Shown: piece after piece, positions 10,701 through 21,926 of the stretch
Layout of the letters: each line of letters begins with the position of its first letter
How positions within the stretch are numbered: position 1 is the first letter of the stretch
Origin: Cunninghamia lanceolata
Lineage: Eukaryota > Streptophyta > Pinopsida > Cupressales > Cupressaceae
DNA: 64,000 nucleotides
Assembly (NCBI GenBank): GCA_027924645.1
Contig: BSBN01000829.1
Coordinates: forward strand, 4,464,001-4,528,000
Reading direction: 5' to 3'
Notes under the pieces: generated by a model
The model's database searches: none
What the model was told of the DNA's origin: nothing
Seen by the model: only the letters and a program-made list of their open reading frames with translations
Made by a program: the position numbers and the translations under genes

Positions 10701-11405
10701 TGTTGAAGAAGAAGAGCAAGAACTTAAATTGTGCCTCACAATCCCTGCAAATTTGCTTAATTTTGTAATGAAATCCCCCCAAAAAAATTTGACAAGTTTT
10801 GATTACAATTCAGCAAGTTAGAAAGCCGAAATCAACTGTTTATAATACACAGTTATTTTTACAATTTTGAGAAAAAATAGCTATCCTAAACTGAAAAATA
10901 TATCAATAATCATGATCCTTGTGTTTTTCTGATACATATTAAAAAAAAATATGTGAATTTTTGATAAACAGGGCAAAAGATATGTCCTGTCAAAATTTAC
11001 AACACAATTTGAACATCGGAGCTAAAAAAATCAATCAAAACAGTAAAATTTGGGAAAATAAACTCTACCACAATGAAGTTGATGGAAATACCTTTCCGTA
11101 GACTATAAGTTTGCAAAAAATGGCCTCCTTTGCTGAAAGTTGTCACAAAATGAAAAAAAACCCTTATTTGCACACACTATGCAAGATCAAGGGGTCACCA
11201 TGGCATAAACAACTAGGTTTGGTCGTTTGTAAGCGGTTAACTAATCGTTGAGGGTTACAACAAATGACGCAGTTATATTAAAGTCATTGTTACATAAAAT
11301 ATCAGTTGTAGCTCAACTAACTATTATAAAAAATGCTAGGTTTTGTACTAAAACTGCTAACAGTTAGAATAAGGTAACATTAAATGTTACTCTGTACAAC
11401 GAGTC
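10701..11405 (-). other. Cop0 leader, gag-proximal part
   Basis: Non-coding, AT-rich sequence upstream (on the minus strand) of Cop0 gag. It continues, across the B1 and A2 insertions, into 21675-21926 and 27344-28125. The last five bases, GAGTC, are the B1 target duplication. I see no ORF or RNA gene in it. Confidence 0.5.
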
Positions 11406-11718
11406 TGAGAGGAACCTCCTGCAATAATATAATGAAAAAATGCAAGAAATAACAGAAATAGCAAAACACAGAAGGAATTTATTGATCATAGGCCACTTCG
11501 AGGGGGAAACCTCCTTTGAGCAAGCTTAATATAATAAACTCATAGATGCCTTCATTAGCCTCAACATGTACTTATATACTAAGTCTAATCTAAACAACTA
11601 TTACTTCCCATGAATGTGGGATAAAACAATATACTCACGGGATGACTTACAAAGCATATGCATCCAAATGTAATATACTAATAGAGTAAAGAGAAGGGTT
11701 AAACACAGGTTCCTAACA
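11406..11718 (-). repeat. B1 3' LTR
   Basis: On the minus strand this starts TGTTAGGAACC and ends CCTCTCA. It matches 21358-21669 over its length and matches B2's LTR at 35242-35565 in the opposite orientation. The terminal TG...CA is intact. Confidence 0.88.
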
Positions 11719-12330
11719 TCCCCTCCCTCTTAGAAAAGCTTTGTCCTCAAAGCGTAAGATGTAGAAATTGTTGCTGAATCTAAAGGAGTGATTCCCTTGT
11801 AGCAATCTTTGGGTGCATTCTATGCCACTAAATTAATACCTCTGTGATGGATCAGGAGTGAAGAGGATGAGTGCGCCTATCAAGGATTACCTCTAGCTCC
11901 AAAAACATGGAGCCTTCATTATCCAGTTGTGGTAAAACAGTTTATGCTCTGTCATTGGCGCCAAGAAATTTTTGTAGACAAGAGACATGAAATATTGGAT
12001 GAATGTGGGAAGAAGGAGCCAGCTTATGATCCCCAATTTGATCCTAGGTGTGGAGAACCATGTTGATTGCCTCAACTCATGAACTGCTGGGGGAGTATGG
12101 AAGGAGCGCTGGTGGTGCCTGACCATAGACTACTTCATATGGAGTCATGTTAGATGCAATGTGGTAGGAGGTATTGTACCACCATTAAGTGAGAGGGAAC
12201 CACTTTGCCCACTAATGCTGTTGTTATGAGGTATCACATGTAGCCACAATCTGTTGAATTACCCTGTTCATTTCCTTCCAAAAGAAGTGATGCCATGCCC
12301 GCACATAAGTTTTGAGGAACCCAGAGTGCC
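11719..12330 (-). pseudogene. B1 integrase remnant with chromodomain-like C-terminus
   Basis: On the minus strand this begins with the integrase zinc-finger tail (MNRVIQQIVATCDTS). It jumps directly to the end of the core (AKWFPLT, WWYNTSYHIASNMTPYEVVYG), so the catalytic DDE core is deleted. The C-terminal domain (IGDHKLAPSSHIHPIFHVS) leads to a chromodomain-like end, ILDRR...VLI then a TAG then WHRMHPKIATRE. In related pols that position is usually Gln or Lys, so CAG to TAG is plausible. Multiple stops are present. The ORF end, EGGDV, overlaps the PPT. Confidence 0.75.
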
Positions 12331-12690
12331 CTACTGATGGAGAAACATAGAGTTCATAGAAGATAGCCTGTGGGACAGGTTCCAACCAATTTGGAATAGA
12401 CATAGAAATAATTGAAAGAGAAGCTTGGTCATCACATGTGCGAGAAGAGAATCCGCCACAATATTGTCCTTACCCTTCTTGTAAGTGATCTCATAGTTAT
12501 AACCCATGAGTTTGCTGATCCATTTATGTCGTGCTAGGGAGGAGACCCATTGTTCTAGGAAATATTGTAGGCTTTGGTGAGCCACTCCGATGCAAAAATG
12601 ATTCCCTAATAAGTATGGCTGCCACTTTTGTACTGCATGCAAAATAGCCATCATGTGTTGTGGAGTCGAAGGAGTAGTGGAGACCATGGA
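12331..12690 (-). pseudogene. B1 RNase H remnant fused by deletion to the protease/RT linker
   Basis: The frame begins MQPSMVSTTPS, the peptide that precedes RT in B2, and then continues at MMAILHAVQKWQPYLLGNHF, which is deep in RNase H. In B2 these two peptides are about 1.1 kb apart. The whole RT and the first part of RNase H have therefore been removed from B1. The remainder (YFLEQWVSSLARHKW, TYKKGKDNIVADSL) matches B2 closely. Confidence 0.8.
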
Positions 12691-13040
12691 TGGTTGCATC
12701 TAAATGGAGTGACGCTGAGCGATGACACCATGTGAATTCTTCTTAAGAACCTTTTCTAGGTGATGTGAACTTATGATGCTGAGAGACCCGGGTTGTAAGC
12801 CCTTCAATGTGTGTGCATAACCATTGGGCGCCCAAAACCACATCACATCCGCGTAAGGGCAAGGTAAACATATCAAAGTGCAGGTTATAATCTCCAATAG
12901 AGATATGCACATTGTGACACTTCCCTTTGCAAGGTAATGTGCCCCCATTGGCAATCATGACTTCAAAGTTTGAGCAAGGATGAACAAAAGAATCATCTTG
13001 TTTGGCTATTCGAGGATCAATGAAGTTATGAGTACTACCA
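12691..13040 (-). pseudogene. B1 protease C-terminal part
   Basis: Two overlapping frames together match B2 at 37700-38090: GSTHNF, the block MIANGGTLPCKGKCHNVHIS, then GGCDVVLGAQWL in B2 (RGCDVVLGAQWL here). This is the aspartic protease of a gypsy element after its active-site Ser. A frameshift occurs near 12800. The Gln codon at 12998-13000 (TTG on +, CAA on -) corresponds to a TAG in B2 at 37723-37725. The 5' half of the protease is at 19294, on the far side of Cop1. Confidence 0.75.
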
Positions 13041-13045
13041 GAATA

Positions 13046-14062
13046 TGAAAGGAAGCTAGGTGTGCAGAAATCACTTCCTACACTAATCTAATGAGAAGAG
13101 ATGTATGCAAACTTAACTTTAATTCTTACAACTACATAAACATAGAACATCTAATAGAGATATTTCAGCAATACACATACACACGGAAAGTAGACAAAAG
13201 AGAGATAAGATATACGTGGAGAAAACCCTTACGGGTGAAAAACCCCACACTCCAAAACACAACTCAAATGTATTACAGTAAACAATAACAAATTACAATA
13301 CAATTTCAGAGCCAATGCTCTTTCAGGAGTCTTTGAATGTCGAATCTGGAGATATTCTGGCAGCATAATAGTACTTGTACCAAAGTTATCTATCTCCCAT
13401 CCAAGCACATGTTTATATAGAGTTCACAAGGCAAATATGGAACCTTCTAGAGATGGGCGTCCATCTTGGACTCATGCCCCAGAACCCATGCCTAAGGACA
13501 CTTGTCCAACATCCCATCCCAAAGTGGGCACCTGGTCCCAAGATAGGTTACGACAGATGCTCCTACACACCTTACAGCTGTATAGAATCTGTCATAACTA
13601 ATAGCACTTACAGTTGTAAGAGAATCTATCATACACTGACTAAAAATATCATATTCCTCTTACAACATGTCATAACCTCCCTTGACCACCCAAAGATGCC
13701 TTTCTCTTGTGCAAAGATACTCACTGACACTTGTCATTAATTAAAAGTCGTTTGAGGTTTTGGGGGCGCTGCCCCTGAACACCCACAAGGGCGCTGCCCC
13801 TCAACCCCACCCTGTACCGCGACAAGGAGCGTGCCAGGGGCGCTATCCTTGGACCCCGCAAGGGGCTACGCCCCTTGACCCTGTCATGGGGGCACTGCCC
13901 CCAAACCCCCATTAATTATTCAAGGGGGAAATTGCAGCTGCCAAAGTCACCAAAATTTATCCTACTGCATATACACAAGGTGCTGACTATGCCAACTCAA
14001 CATGGGATAAATAAATACAACATTAGGAATCTGCAAAGGTTGAGACACCTTAATTCCTAACA
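13046..14062 (-). repeat. Cop1 3' LTR
   Basis: On the minus strand it starts TGTTAGGAATTAAGG and ends CCTTTCA. It aligns over its length with 18273-19293, with scattered substitutions. It holds a TATA-like TATATAAAC (complement of 13411-13420) and a GC-rich block (about 13745-13925) made of repeated units of the form GGGGGCGCTGCCCC, unlike anything else in the window. Confidence 0.9.
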
Positions 14063-14101
14063 TTCTCCCACTTGTCGAACACCTTGCAAGGGCCAAAAGC
14101 A

Positions 14102-14790
14102 ATGACAAGATTTAACTGCTAGGGGCCAAGAGGCCCATAGACTTGGAACACCATCTGAATTTCTCTGTGGCCACTAGTTTCGTCAATGCATCTGCAACAT
14201 TCTTCAAAGTATCTACCTTCTCCAAATTTACCTTTCCATCCTCAACCATGTCTCACACGAAGTGAAACTGAACATCAATGTGCTTTGTTCTAGCATGGAA
14301 AGTTGGATTCTTCGCAAGGCAAATTGCACTCTGACTGTCACAACTAATCGTGATCTGACTTGCATCAACACCAATATTTGAACACAATCTCTTAAGCCAA
14401 ATGGCTTCCTTACAAGCATGAGTTGCTGCCATATACTCAGCTTCTGTCGTGGACAAAGCAACAACAAGTTGTCGCTTACTCATCCAACTAATAGCACCAC
14501 CAAATAGTGTAAACACATAAGCACTGGTGGATCTCCTACTGTCAATGTCACCTGCCCAATCTGAATCCACAAATCCATGAATGTCAATGGAATGCGGAGG
14601 TCCTTTAACATTACCATGATAGAAAATGGAATACTCGAAAGTACCCCTCAAATATCTGAACACTCGCTTAACTGCATCCCAATGAATCCATCTAGGATTA
14701 GCCATAAATTGACTAAGGACTCCCACTGCTTGGGCAATGTCTAGTCTTGTGCAGACCATAGCATACATCAAACTGCCAACAACACTACAT
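14102..14790 (-). pseudogene. Cop1 RNase H
   Basis: This is the C-terminal copia RNase H. It reads MMYAMVCTRLDIAQAVGVLS, FVDSDWAGDIDSRRSTSAYV, then ALSTTEAEYMAATHACKEAIW and KHIDVQFHFV. The acidic residues of DSDWAGD and EAEY belong to the RNase H active site. It is one frame away from the RT ORF, so a single indel lies near 14780-14830. A TAG follows KHIDVQFHFV, and the frame continues with LEKVDTLKNVADALTK, the usual copia C-terminal tail, to about 14102. Confidence 0.88.
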
Positions 14791-14833
14791 AAGGTACTCT
14801 ACTCATGTCCTCCACCTCACTAGGAGATTTTGG

Positions 14834-15778
14834 TCAATCCTCAACAGACAACTTTATCCCCAAAGAAACGGGAACACACAATGGTCTACAATCTGCCATG
14901 CTGAACTTGTCCAACACGGTCTTCACATACTTACTCTGGCTTAACCAAAGTTTTTTTTTGGTTCTGTGTCTTCTAATTTCCATTCCTAGAATGTACCTGG
15001 CTGCTCGTAAATCTTTCATTTCAAACTGTGCTGACAACTGAGATTTAAAATCAAAAATCATATTCTTACCCTTCCCAATGAGTAGCATATCATCAACATA
15101 CAGTGCAACAATGAGAATATGATCACCATCAAATTTATAATACACACAGTGATCTGATTTCGATCTCACAAATCTAAATGACAACACAAAGGCATCAAAC
15201 TTCAAGTACCATCTCCTAAGGGATTGCTTCAAACCATACAAAGACTTTTTAAGTTTCTAAACCAAATTTTCTTTACGTTTCACCATGTAATGCTCTGGCT
15301 GTGACATGTAGATTTCTTCCTCCAAGTCACCATGAAGGAAAGTTGTCTTCGCATCCATCTGTTCTACCTCCAAGTCATAAGCTGCTGCGAGAGACAACAA
15401 GAATCGAATGGATGTCATCTTTGCAATGGGAGAGAAGATCTCACCATAATCTACACCCTCCACTTGTGAATACCCCTTCGCAACCAATCTGGCCTTATAC
15501 TTCTCAACACTACCATCTGCACCAAATTTCTTCTTCAACACCCATTTGCATCCAACAGGAGGCAAAGGCACCAAGTCCCAAGTTTGATTCTTTTCCAAAG
15601 AAGCCATTTCATCCTCCATGGCCTCCTTCTAGGAACCTGCATCTTTCATGTCCATAGCCTCTGATACAGTTCTAGGTTCATCACTGTTAGTAACCAACAC
15701 ATAAGCACAACTAGAATCAAGCAATGTAAAACCAAACCTTTCAGGTTGCTTTCTTATCCGTGTAGACCTCCTCAAGAG
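14834..15778 (-). pseudogene. Cop1 reverse transcriptase
   Basis: This is a copia-type [79 protein letters not shown], and the catalytic LYVDDMLLIG at about 15090-15115. TAG codons at about 15777, 15630 and 15257 interrupt an otherwise open frame. The SLYGLKQ block is normally preceded by a Cys-Lys-Leu, and here a stop lies just before KLKKSLYG. The domain is full length, with no indel inside it. Confidence 0.9.
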
Positions 15779-16318
15779 CTAAGGTTGAGGTTCAACTTCT
15801 TCATCTGAGCTTTTAGAGATGCTAGAGCTCCCCTCATCATCAGGTCCAACATTGTCTTTTTGTTCAGTCTTCTCAGGGGTAGCAAGAAACTGAACAACAT
15901 CCTTTTTCTTTACTATTTCTTCTGGCTGCAAAACAATGGAAGAAGGTGTAAGCTCTCTGAAGATGACACTTCTACTATACAACACTTTTTCAGCTACAGG
16001 GTCCCAAAGCTTGTATCCTTTCACACCGACACCATAGCCAATGAAGATACACTTAACAGCCTTGTTCTCCAATTTTGACTGCTTCTCCCTAGGCACATGT
16101 GCATATGCCTCACAACCAAAAATATGAAGATGCCTTATTGAAGGCTTTCTACCAGACCACACCTCCATGGGTGTCTTACCAATAAGAGCTGATGTAGGAG
16201 ATCTGTTTACCAGATAGCAGGCAGTGGCAACAGCTTCAGCCCAAAACTTTTGTTCTAGGCCAGCTCCACTAAGCATACTCCTAGCCTTCTCCATCAGTGT
16301 CATGTTCATCCTCTCTGC
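15779..16318 (-). pseudogene. Cop1 integrase C-terminal half (after frameshift)
   Basis: Continues integrase in a shifted frame: MNMTLMEKARSMLSGAGLEQ, FWAEAVATACYLVNRSPTSA, then IFGCEAYAHVP and CIFIGYGVGVKGYKLWDP. These are the standard copia blocks after the catalytic Glu, ending in an acidic Ser/Glu/Asp linker before RT. The preceding ORF reads on into nonsense after PYIP. One extra base at about 16325-16345 explains both frames. Confidence 0.88.
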
Positions 16319-18155
16319 AACTCCATTTTGCTGCGGGGATGTATGGAGTTATCTTATGTCTTTCAATCCCAAGTTCCTTGCAATACTTATGAAATTCTAT
16401 AGAACAAAACTTGCCACCGTTGTCAATTCTCAAACATTTAATCTTTTTACCAGTCTGATTTTTAGCAAAGGCCTTAAACTCCTTAAACTTGCTATAGACT
16501 TCAAATTTGCTTCTGAGAAAATAAATCCATGTCCTTCTACTGTAATCATCTATAAAAGATACAAAATATACAGACTTTGATAACGAAGGAACATTAACCG
16601 GACCAAACACATCAGAATGAATAAGGTCCAACACACCAGAAGACTTATGAGAACTCGAGTACAACTGAACATGATTTTTTTTTCCATAAATGCAATGTTC
16701 GCAAAAGTTGAACTCAAGATTACAATCATCTAACCCCTCAACGAGGTTCTTATTTTTCAGGGTATGTAGACCCTTCTCACCAATGTGGCCAAATCTCTTA
16801 TGCCATAACATTGTCTTTTCAACAGGAAGTTTAACTTCCAAAGCACGATTACAACCATCAAGACTATAAACAACAGATTTCTTCACTGCTTGTTCAGATG
16901 GTGGGGATGAAGTGACTGTTTCCCTCTTCCTTGAGTCAGAAGAACTATTGCATTGTGAAATGCATGCTTCCAGCCAAAACAGAGTACCTCTCCAAGTACC
17001 CTTAGCAAGCACCATAGCTCTTCTAGTCATCTTGCATCCTTCTTTCGAAAAGACAACCTGCACACCTGCATCATTCAAACTACTTATAGAAAGTAGGTTC
17101 TGTGCTAAGCTTGGGATGTGAATAACCCCAGAGATCCCCTTCACTCGACCATCAGGGAATTGGATAGAGACTCTTCCACGACCAACAATCTTTAGATGAG
17201 GGTCATCACCCAGATACACCTTTCTACCATCGAACTCCTCATACTTAGTGAACCAGTCTCGATGCGAGGTCATGTGGAATGATGCACCAGAGTCAATCAG
17301 CCACACATCATCAGATGCATGGGTTTCTAGGGCTGCGATGAAAGCATCACTATCATCTTGTGACTTATCAGAATCTGAATCAGGAGCTTTCTTCTTCTTC
17401 TTCTTCTTCTCCTCTTTGCATTCCTTTCGGAAATGCCCAATTTTTCCACAGTTCCAACAAAGAGCCTTGGACTTTCCAGGAGATTTGGATCTCCCACGGG
17501 ATTTGGATCTACCCTTCTCAGCTTTCTTTTCCTTCTTCTTTCCTTTCTCCTTGGGTCTTCCACAAACTGCAAGGGCCTCTTTGGCTACCTTAGAAGACTT
17601 TCTCCACATCTCTTCAGACAACAGTGAAGAAACCACTTCTTCCATTTTGAATGTGGATGTGGTGCTTCCAATTGCTAGGACAAGATGATCCCATGAGTCC
17701 GATAGAGAACAAAGCAGGGTCATACACCGATCCTCCTCCTCCATCTTTACACCAATAGATGTCAATTGTGCAACCAACATGTTGAAAGCATTCATATGTT
17801 CAGCAACAGATCCTCCATCCTCTATTCAAAGAGAATACAACTTCTTTCTCAGAAAGAGTTTATTAACCAGGGATTTTGCTTGATACACATCTCCCAACTT
17901 CTTCCAAAGTAGTTTTGTAGTCATCTCCTCATGGACATTTAACAACACAGAATCGGCAAGACTAAGTCTTATGAGACCCTTAGCCTTCTGATCCTTGAGA
18001 TCCCACTCATCTTGTGACATTGCAGCTGGTTTAGTTCCATTAACACTTTCCCAAAGGTCTCGATCAACAAGCATGTCTTCCATCTTGAGCTTTCACAACT
18101 CAAAATTATTGCCATTGAACTTCTCCACTTCAAACCTTCCTAATGTGCTTGCCAT
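16319..18155 (-). pseudogene. Cop1 gag, protease and integrase N-terminal half
   Basis: The ATG at 18155-18153 starts MASTLGRFEVEKFNGNNFEL, a copia gag. A TGA follows where Trp is expected, and a second TGA lies at about 17826-17828. The zinc knuckle CWNCGKIGHFRKEC sits between a Lys/Arg/Ser-rich tract and a Lys run encoded by a (CTT)n microsatellite at about 17390-17415. The protease site is WLIDSGASFHMT. The integrase has its HHCC finger (WHKRFGHIG, CEHCIYG) and core with SDVFGPV and RIDNGGKF. It is homologous to Cop2 gag (40732), sharing MSQDEWD-like and YQAKS-VNKL blocks. Confidence 0.92.
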
Positions 18156-18258
18156 CTCCTTGTTGCAATAGAAATCAGAATACTCTGCACAGACTCCCAC
18201 TCAACCTAAGATTAGCTCAAAAAATCCTTACCCAACAACTAGGACCAAAGCTGATCAA

Positions 18259-18270
18259 GCTCTGATACCA
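18259..18270 (-). other. Cop1 primer binding site (initiator tRNA-Met)
   Basis: The minus strand reads TGGTATCAGAGC, two bases inside the 5' LTR. This is complementary to the 3' end of plant initiator tRNA-Met, the usual copia primer. Confidence 0.9.
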
Positions 18271-18272
18271 AC

Positions 18273-19293
18273 TGAAAGGAAGCTAGGTGTGCAGAAATTG
18301 CTTCCTACACTAATCTAATGAGAAGAGATGTATGCAAATTCAACTTTAATTCTTACAACTACAGCAACATAGAACATCTAATAGAGATATTTCAGCAATA
18401 CACATACACACAGAAAGTAGATAGAAGAGAGAGAGAGAGAGACAAGATATACGTGGGGAAAACCTTTATGGGTGAAAAACCCCATACTCCAAAACACAGC
18501 TCAAATGTATTACAGTAAACAATAACAGATTACAATATAGTTTTAGAGTCAATGCTCTTTTAGGAGTCTTCGAATGTCGAAGCTGGAGATATTCTGGCAG
18601 CATAACAGTACTTGTACCAAAGTTATCTATCTCCCATCCAAGCACCTGTTTATATAGAGTTTATAAGGCAAATATGGAACCTTCTAGAGATGGGCGTCCA
18701 TCTTGGACTCATGCCCCAGAACCCACGCCTAAAGTCCAACATCCCATCCCAAAGTGGGTGCCTGGTCTAGAGATCGGTTACGACAGATACTCTTACGCAC
18801 CTTACAGCTATCATAGAATCTGTCATAACTGACATCACTTATAGCTGTAAGAGAATCTGTCATGCACTGACTAAAAATATCATTTTCCTCTTACAACATG
18901 TCATAACCTCCCTTAACCGCCCAAAGATGCCTTTCTCTCGTGCAAAGATACTCACCGACACTTGTCATTAATTAAAAGTCGTTTGAGGTTTCGGGGGCGT
19001 TGCCCCCAAGCCCCCACAAGGGCGCTGCCCCTCAACCCCGCCCTGTACCATGACAGGGAGTGTGCCAAGAGCACTACCTCTGGACCCTGCAAGGGGCTAC
19101 ACGCCTTGACCCTGTCTTGGGGGCACTACCCCCAAACCCCCGTTAATTATTCAAGGGGGAAACCGCAGCTGCCAAAGTCACCAAAATTTATCCTGTTGCA
19201 TATACACAAGGTACTGACTATGCCAACTCAACATGGGATAAATAAATACAACATTAGGAATTTGCAAAGGTTGAGAAACCTTAATTCCCAATA
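18273..19293 (-). repeat. Cop1 5' LTR
   Basis: Pairs with 13046-14062. On the minus strand its start has become TATTGGGAATTAAGG (canonical TG mutated to TA). It ends CCTTTCA two bases before the PBS. It contains the TATA-like TATATAAAC (complement of about 18648-18657) and the GC-rich block (about 18983-19155). Confidence 0.9.
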
Positions 19294-20359
19294 GAATCAA
19301 TGAGTATTATAAGAGGGAGCTTCTTGAAGTAACCCTTGACCTGCATGGTTTGTAGGGTGGTGACTCCTGCTACGGCATGGAGAGAGATCTTTGGGTGGTC
19401 TTCCTAACAAGTAGGGTCAATAGGCAACTGCTGAGTTTCAACCTGATTAGCTACTGTACCCTGAGCATCTGCATAAACTTTAGTTTTAGGTAGGGAATCC
19501 ACATCCAAGAGATAGAGCTTTTTCTCAACACATCTATGTCCCCGAGTGAATTTGTCATCACAATTATAACAAAGCCCTTTTTCTCTACGTGCCCGCATCT
19601 CTGCTTCAGTCAAATTCTTGATAGGAGTTGTTCTAGGAGCTGGCATTATTTGAGGGCTTGGGGGATCCATATTTCTGAATGGAACAAAATTGGATTTGGA
19701 GAGTTGTTGAGCTGTGATCTTGTCCTCCGCCAACTTAGCCAACCCTAAGGCTTCCATCATTGTGCTTGGACAGAACATTTTAACCTTAGAGTGAATTGCA
19801 TCCTTCAAACCACTAACAAAACAACTCCTGAAGAATTCATCAGACAATCCCTCGGTGTGATTGGCCAATTTTTCAAATTTTGTTTGATATTCTCTCACAG
19901 TGCTTGTTTGGCGCAGTTTTGTGAGTGCTCCTGTGAAGTCGTCAAAAGCACTAGGGCCAAATCGTTGCAAAATGAGTTTGCAAAAATCTGTCCATTTGGG
20001 CTCTTCATGAGCTTTGATGTACCAACGGAACCATTGAAGGGCTTCATGTTCCAAATGAAAGGAGGCAAGTGGGACTTTGTTGACATCAAAAGTATTATGT
20101 AGATTGAAATATTGTTCTACCCAATATATCCATCCAGTTGGATCATCACCATTGAAGCGAGGAAAATCAAGCTTCGGTCCACAGAAATTGCCAGAAGAAG
20201 AAAACCCTATATCTGCAAAAGACTTTGGCTACTGTCTATTGTTCATGGTTGAATGCTGAAGATTGAGCCTGAGAAGTTTTTATCCAGATCTTGGAGTTTG
20301 GTCTTGATGGCTGCAAGTTCCTCCTCCATGTTTTTTGCTCTTGCGCAGGTCACAACCAT
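19294..20359 (-). pseudogene. B1 gag and N-terminal protease
   Basis: The minus strand starts MVVTCARAKNMEEE, parallel to B2 at 36639. A short helical N-terminus precedes the gag domain (FPRFNGDDPTGWIYWVEQYF, EALQWFRWYIKAHEEPKW, then FEKLANHTEGLSDEFFRSCF). A CX2C...GHXC zinc knuckle (CYNCDDKFTRGHRC) follows at about 19535-19575. The frame then enters the protease (AGVTTLQTMQVKGYFKKLP, IILID) and stops at the Cop1 insertion within the active-site Ser codon. At least one indel lies upstream of 20054. Confidence 0.88.
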
Positions 20360-21341
20360 AACCAGGATTTTTTTTTGGAATGGGTAGAAAAACAAAAACA
20401 AAAACCTTTTTAGTAAAGGAAAATTGGGATTTGGGAAAAACTCTGATGGGTAACTAGGGTTTGACTAGGTTTTGGACACTTTTTGAGGGACAGGGAAGCA
20501 GAAAATGGGGATTTCAGAAGTAGGGTGAAAGAATGGAAAAATTTGTCCAAGAGGGACAAAGGAGTAGAAATAGGAAATGAACATTGTGGCAAAATTTGAA
20601 GGCGATTGGGTGAGAATCGAAGAAGATATGGCAAACCCTAAAAATAGACAAATGTGGGATTTTTGGCTTCGATAAGTGGAATTTGGGATATGGTCCTCAA
20701 GGAAGAAAATATGCAGAATGTAATTTTAGGGGTTCCAGTGAATTTTCAGAGGAAACAGAGCTAAAACAAGGAAGATATGGCGAAAAAATAAAAAAAATTA
20801 TCTGGGATTTTTTTTTTTTGGAAATGATCGGCAACGGGATCTACAAATGGCTATAGACAGATTCAATTGGTGATTTGTCAGATGGTAATAGATATGGACC
20901 CCAGGTATGTTCGGCTTCCTAAAGGTTTAGGGGATTCACTTGGATACCAATGTTGTCTAACAACTTGCATATTGGGGCAATACCCCTCACTCCACGACTC
21001 AGGTAAAACTGATAACCGCTTTGCCACAAATGATAGCTCTTGGTTTACCTCATGAATGGGAACTAGTCAATCAGGTAGGGGTCATTGCCCTTTTCGCTAG
21101 CAGGTCCTCTCAATGGGCCAGCTACTTCGGGGTTCGTGTGGTACTCCTCGTAATGAGTTTTAGGGCTATGCCCAAGCACTTCCCACAGTTAAGTAGATAG
21201 GGATTATTCCCTGATCCGAACTTGCAATTGAAATGAACAATATAGATGCAAAGAAAAAAGAACTACTGCAATAATCACAGCGCCTGGAGGCCACTACGAA
21301 ATTTTGTTTAGACAAAAATTCCACCCAGTGAGCCCAAGAAA
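20360..21341 (-). other. B1 5' leader
   Basis: Non-coding stretch between the PBS and gag, with poly-T/A runs near 20370 and 20805-20820. It is matched by the B2 leader (35582-36638), including the block around CCTCTCAATGGGCCAGCTACTT. I see no conserved ORF. Confidence 0.6.
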
Positions 21342-21355
21342 GCACTTTGATACCA
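21342..21355 (-). other. B1 primer binding site
   Basis: The minus strand reads TGGTATCAAAGTGC, two bases after the LTR end. It is close to the initiator tRNA-Met PBS, with changes in the distal part. B2 has TGGTGTTAGAGCGC in the same place. Confidence 0.7.
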
Positions 21356-21357
21356 GA

Positions 21358-21669
21358 TGAGAGGAACCTCCTGCAACAATATAATGAAAAATGCATGAAA
21401 TAATAGAAATAGCAGAACATAGAAGGAATTTATTGATCACAGGTCACTTTGAGGGGGCAACCTCCTTTGAGCAAGCTCAATACAATAAACTAGTGGATGC
21501 CTTCATTGGCCTCAACACGTACTTATATACTAAGTCTAATCTAAATAACTATTACTTCCCATGAATGTGGGATAATAAAATATACTCATGGGCCGACTTA
21601 CAAAGCATATGCGTCCAAATGTAATATACTAACAAAGTAAAGAGAAGGGTTAAACACGGGTTCCTAACA
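21358..21669 (-). repeat. B1 5' LTR
   Basis: Pairs with 11406-11718. The minus strand runs TGTTAGGAACCCG to CCTCTCA and contains a TATATAAG-like TATA (complement of about 21523-21531). Confidence 0.88.
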
Positions 21670-21926
21670 AAGTCCTATGGATAGCATAAAAGGATAGAAT
21701 TAACAATTTAGCACCAATCATAGAATATTAACATAAGATGTAAGAGTGTGAAAACCAATGAAGAAGCTAGTGATGTAGAGTCGACCAAGTCAAAATAAAT
21801 GATAACCATTCAAATGCCAACAGAGACCATGAATGGCATAGGTGGGTTTGAAGAACATTGAAGGAAGCCGCGACCTAGTACTTGGTGTTTAGTGGCTTGG
21901 GTGAAGCCTACCCTACAGATGGTGAT

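Larger units (their letters stand above)
13046..19293 (-). mobile_element. Ty1/copia element Cop1, nearly complete
   Basis: Flanked by LTRs of about 1.02 kb, with a PBS for initiator tRNA-Met and a PPT-like AAGTGGGAGAA just inside the 3' LTR. The interior holds gag, protease, integrase, RT and RNase H in copia order on the minus strand. Target duplications GAATA (13041-13045) and GAATC (19294-19298) differ at one base. It inserted into the protease of B1, inside the Ser codon of the catalytic Asp-Ser-Gly. One clear +1 frameshift in integrase, one indel before RNase H and a few stops inactivate it. Confidence 0.9.
11406..21669 (-). mobile_element. Ty3/gypsy element B1, internally deleted, carrying nested copia Cop1
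   Basis: Two LTRs of about 313 bp flank a minus-strand gypsy interior. Target duplications are GAGTC (11401-11405) and AAGTC (21670-21674), one mismatch. Without the nested Cop1 (13046-19293) the element is about 4 kb. It keeps gag, a split protease, RNase H and the integrase C-terminus, but RT and the integrase core are deleted. A PPT (AAGAGGGAGGGGA on the minus strand, about 11719-11731) precedes the 3' LTR. It is closely related to B2 on the opposite strand. Confidence 0.85.

Noticed and set aside
15301..15657. Plus-strand 118-codon ORF
   Set aside because: It is the complement of Cop1 RT with low-complexity Pro/Ser/His translation.
17248..17688. Plus-strand ORF of 146 codons with a poly-Phe run
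   Set aside because: It is the antisense of Cop1 gag. The run comes from the (CTT)n microsatellite that encodes Lys on the real strand.
18259..18270. Initiator tRNA-Met-like sequences as tRNA genes (also 23513, 28126, 40627)
   Set aside because: Only the 12-base primer-binding complement is present, next to LTR ends. No cloverleaf surrounds it.
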